Below are positions 62,037 to 64,000 of a DNA stretch of 64,000 bases, piece after piece. Origin of the DNA: Strobilurus pachycystidiatus (Eukaryota > Basidiomycota > Agaricomycetes > Agaricales > Physalacriaceae); NCBI GenBank assembly GCA_019915135.1, contig JAHLMK010000003.1, forward strand, positions 1,984,001 to 2,048,000. Direction: 5' to 3'. The notes under the pieces were generated by a model. That model did no database searches. It saw nothing but the letters and a program-made list of their open reading frames with translations, and was not told the origin of the DNA. The translations under genes were made by a program, and so were the position numbers. Position 1 is the stretch's first letter; every line of letters starts with the position of its first letter.

Positions 62037-63830
62037 ATGTCCTTCACGCGCGACCAGGTCGCGTCCTTCATATTGGCCGGCCAGACCATCGTCGTCTACC
62101 GCGACAATGTCCTCCGCGTCCCCAAATTTTGGCTAGACGCCCATCCCGGCGGCTCTCTGTCCATCCTGCACTTTGTCGGCAGGGACGCTACCGATGAAAT
62201 TGACGCATACCACAACGATGCCGCCCTCGCCCTCGTCCATAAATACTCCATAGGCAAGCTGCAGGAAACCCCGTTCATCCCTTTCCTGCCGCCTGTCGAG
62301 GCTGGCTGGTCCCACGCTGACGGTAAATGGGTCAAGGAGGCAACGCTCGATTCCTCCCGCACTGTGCTTCATCAAGTCAGCCGGACAGAAGATGGGCCCA
62401 CGCTCGACGACATCACGCCACCCTGCGTGACGGATCTTGATGCAGACGTCCAAGCCCGCCAGGCTGCCGCGTACCGGGAACTCCACAAACGCGTTATAGC
62501 CGCAGGTTTATACAACTGCCCCTTCATCACTGGCTATGGTCCCGAAGTCTTTCGCTATGTCCTTCTAGGTGCCTCCTCCGCCCTTGCGTACCGTCACAGC
62601 TGGTTCATGACGTCCGCTCTCCTCCTCGGCCTAATGTGGCACCAACTAATGTTCACCGTTCATGACCTCGGACATTTGGGCGTTACGGGGAACTGGAATC
62701 TCGACAGACTCGTTGGAATTATCATTGCCGATTTCATTGGAGGGCTCAGCGTGGGCTGGTGGGTCGATGTTCGCTCATTTTTCTCCATCCCTCAGCCCTT
62801 TTGACTAAGATCATCAATCTAGAACCATAATATTCATCACCGTAAGCAACACAGCCTTGTCCGAACGGTTATACTGACGTGTTTTTATGATAGTTGTCAC
62901 AAATCACCCCACCCAGTGCGTTCTCCGAAATCATGGGAAGAGGAAGACTCTAATGTTAACCTCATCCTAGTGACCCGGATATTGAGCATCTTCCCTTCTT
63001 TGCCATCTCCCCGGTGTTCTTCAACAACCTCTACTCGTCATACTACAAGCGCACCATGGAGTACGACGCCTTCGCGCGCGTCGTTATCACTATCCAGCAC
63101 AAGCTCTTTTACTTGGTGATGATGTTTGGGCGTTTCAACTTATACGTGCTTTCCTATACGAGCCTTTTCAAACGCGCATTTGACACGAGACGGGCGCGCG
63201 GAAACGGCTGGGCATGGGGTCTCGAAGTTGTCGGCATTATGTTTTTCTGGGTCTGGTTCAGTCAAGTCCTCATCGGCTGCGGATCGTGGCAAAAGGCGCT
63301 GGGATACGTACTCGTCAGCCATGCCGCAACGAGTCCGCTGCATATCACTGTACGTCAGTTCATTCTCACTGGGAGTACCAGGTCTGACACACACGCAGAT
63401 CGTGCTCTCACATTTCTCCATGTCCACTGAGGACCTTGGCCCAGTGGAGTCGTTCCCGCATCGCCAACTGCGCACCACGACGGACATATACTGCCCTGAA
63501 CCCATTGCGTTCCTTCATGGTGGGCTCCAGCTGCAGGTCGCGCATCACTTGTTCCCGCGTCTTCCACGGCACAACCTTCGGAAGGCGAGCGTGCTCGTCA
63601 AGGAGTTTGCTGCTGAGCAGGGGTTGACGTATGCCGAGTTTGGTTTCATCAGCGGGAACAAGGAGGTGCTGGGTCTGCTGGAGGAGGTCGCGGGCCACGC
63701 GAAGGTGTTTGCGAATGTTGCGAATGTGGAGGCGAGGCTGGCGGTTGAGAAGAAGATCAGGATCAAAGAGGAGGCGGCTGCGCTGAACGAGAAGGAGAGG
63801 ATGGTGGCTTTCGATGAGAAGGCGTCGTAA
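62037..63830 (+). CDS. Cytochrome b5-fused front-end desaturase (likely delta-8 sphingolipid desaturase)
   Basis: Exons 62037-62768, 62823-62841 (19 nt), 62894-62915 (22 nt), 62971-63349 and 63399-63830 encode 527 residues. An N-terminal cytochrome b5 domain carries heme ligands His36 (HPGG) and His59. The three histidine boxes are HDLGH (209-213), HNIHH (246-250, encoded mostly by the 19-nt exon) and QVAHH (430-434). Gln in place of the first His of box three is the mark of front-end desaturases. The order and the long C-terminus fit fungal delta-8 sphingoid-base desaturases. A delta-6 fatty acid desaturase is the main alternative. It would act in the ER membrane. Confidence 0.9.
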
Positions 63831-64000
63831 AGCCCTCGCTCTTTGGGCTCACTTAGAGGACAATCTGTTTGCAGATACCCACGACATTGCGAGTTATACT
63901 TTCGTTGTGATCCTACCAAGGTTGCGTTCGACGCCACTTACGTTCAATGTTGCAGGCCAATTCAAACCTTGACCAACTGTCAACAACGTAACTGAGGCAA
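63831..64000. other. 3' flank of desaturase, right window edge
   Basis: Non-coding; contains an inverted copy of the dispersed repeat (63923-63976). Confidence 0.5.
63923..63976 (-). repeat. Inverted copy of the dispersed repeat at 55.9-56.6 kb
   Basis: Read on the minus strand it gives GGTCAAGGTTTGAATTGGCC, then TGCAACATTGAACGTAAGTG and GCGTCGAACGC. It matches the copy at 56475-56597 best (GGTCAAGGTCTGACTAGGCC there). Confidence 0.6.

Overview
The window is nuclear DNA of a filamentous basidiomycete, most likely an Agaricomycete. Nearly all genes are split by many short introns (about 45 to 65 bases) with GT-AG borders, and several gene families are typical of mushrooms: F-box/leucine-rich proteins with an N-terminal coiled coil, a split multi-membrane protein, and a small protein with a KGAAQVVHGLGENIRGT motif. 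No plasmid, prophage, operon or CRISPR is present. Exon borders were read by eye from splice consensus, reading phase and family continuity. In most genes the exon lengths sum to a whole number of codons, which supports the models.

Layout, left half. An ankyrin-repeat gene runs off the left edge (minus). Then come RRP15 (ribosome biogenesis), an F-box protein, an MTR10/transportin-SR importin and a CDC3-type septin, all minus. An uncharacterised serine-rich protein and a nitrilase (minus) face GID8 (plus), which is followed by a large BCK1-type MAPKKK and an alpha/beta hydrolase carrying two compensating frameshifts. From 21 to 24 kb there are two tRNA-Asp(GTC) genes, identical except that one carries a 27-base intron. 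Between them lies a divergent pair, an ACBP-ankyrin gene and LSM5. A 327-bp foldback MITE-like insertion follows the second tRNA. Next are mitochondrial ribosomal protein S16 with a zinc-knuckle extension (minus) and succinyl-CoA ligase alpha (plus).

Layout, right half. From 27.7 to 31 kb the sequence holds a poorly resolved membrane-protein gene and a decayed J-protein relic. An IQ-motif gene with 15 exons, four of them only 5, 8, 10 and 13 nt long, converges on a CZIB/DUF866 zinc protein. Mitochondrial ribosomal protein mS35 and cytosolic eL13 come next. A gene-poor stretch (36.8 to 39.6 kb) has a degenerate coiled-coil gene and tandem repeats. It is followed by a MetE-like methyltransferase with two GC-AG introns, a secretory type I membrane protein, a conserved basidiomycete protein and a full-length ABCC transporter (about 45.9 to 51.8 kb, minus). 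From 51.8 to 57 kb there is little coding sequence, apart from a small conserved gene and a dispersed repeat that recurs inverted at the right edge. The window ends with HIS7, a PAL1-family protein and a cytochrome b5-fused front-end desaturase.

Most genes are ordinary housekeeping genes with no evident joint pathway. I see no gene cluster that works as a new system. The most unusual features are in gene structure: the microexons, GC-AG introns, an ATG-only exon, a 6-nt first exon and an intron-plus/intron-minus tRNA pair. The MITE, the relic genes and the repeat family are also worth following up.
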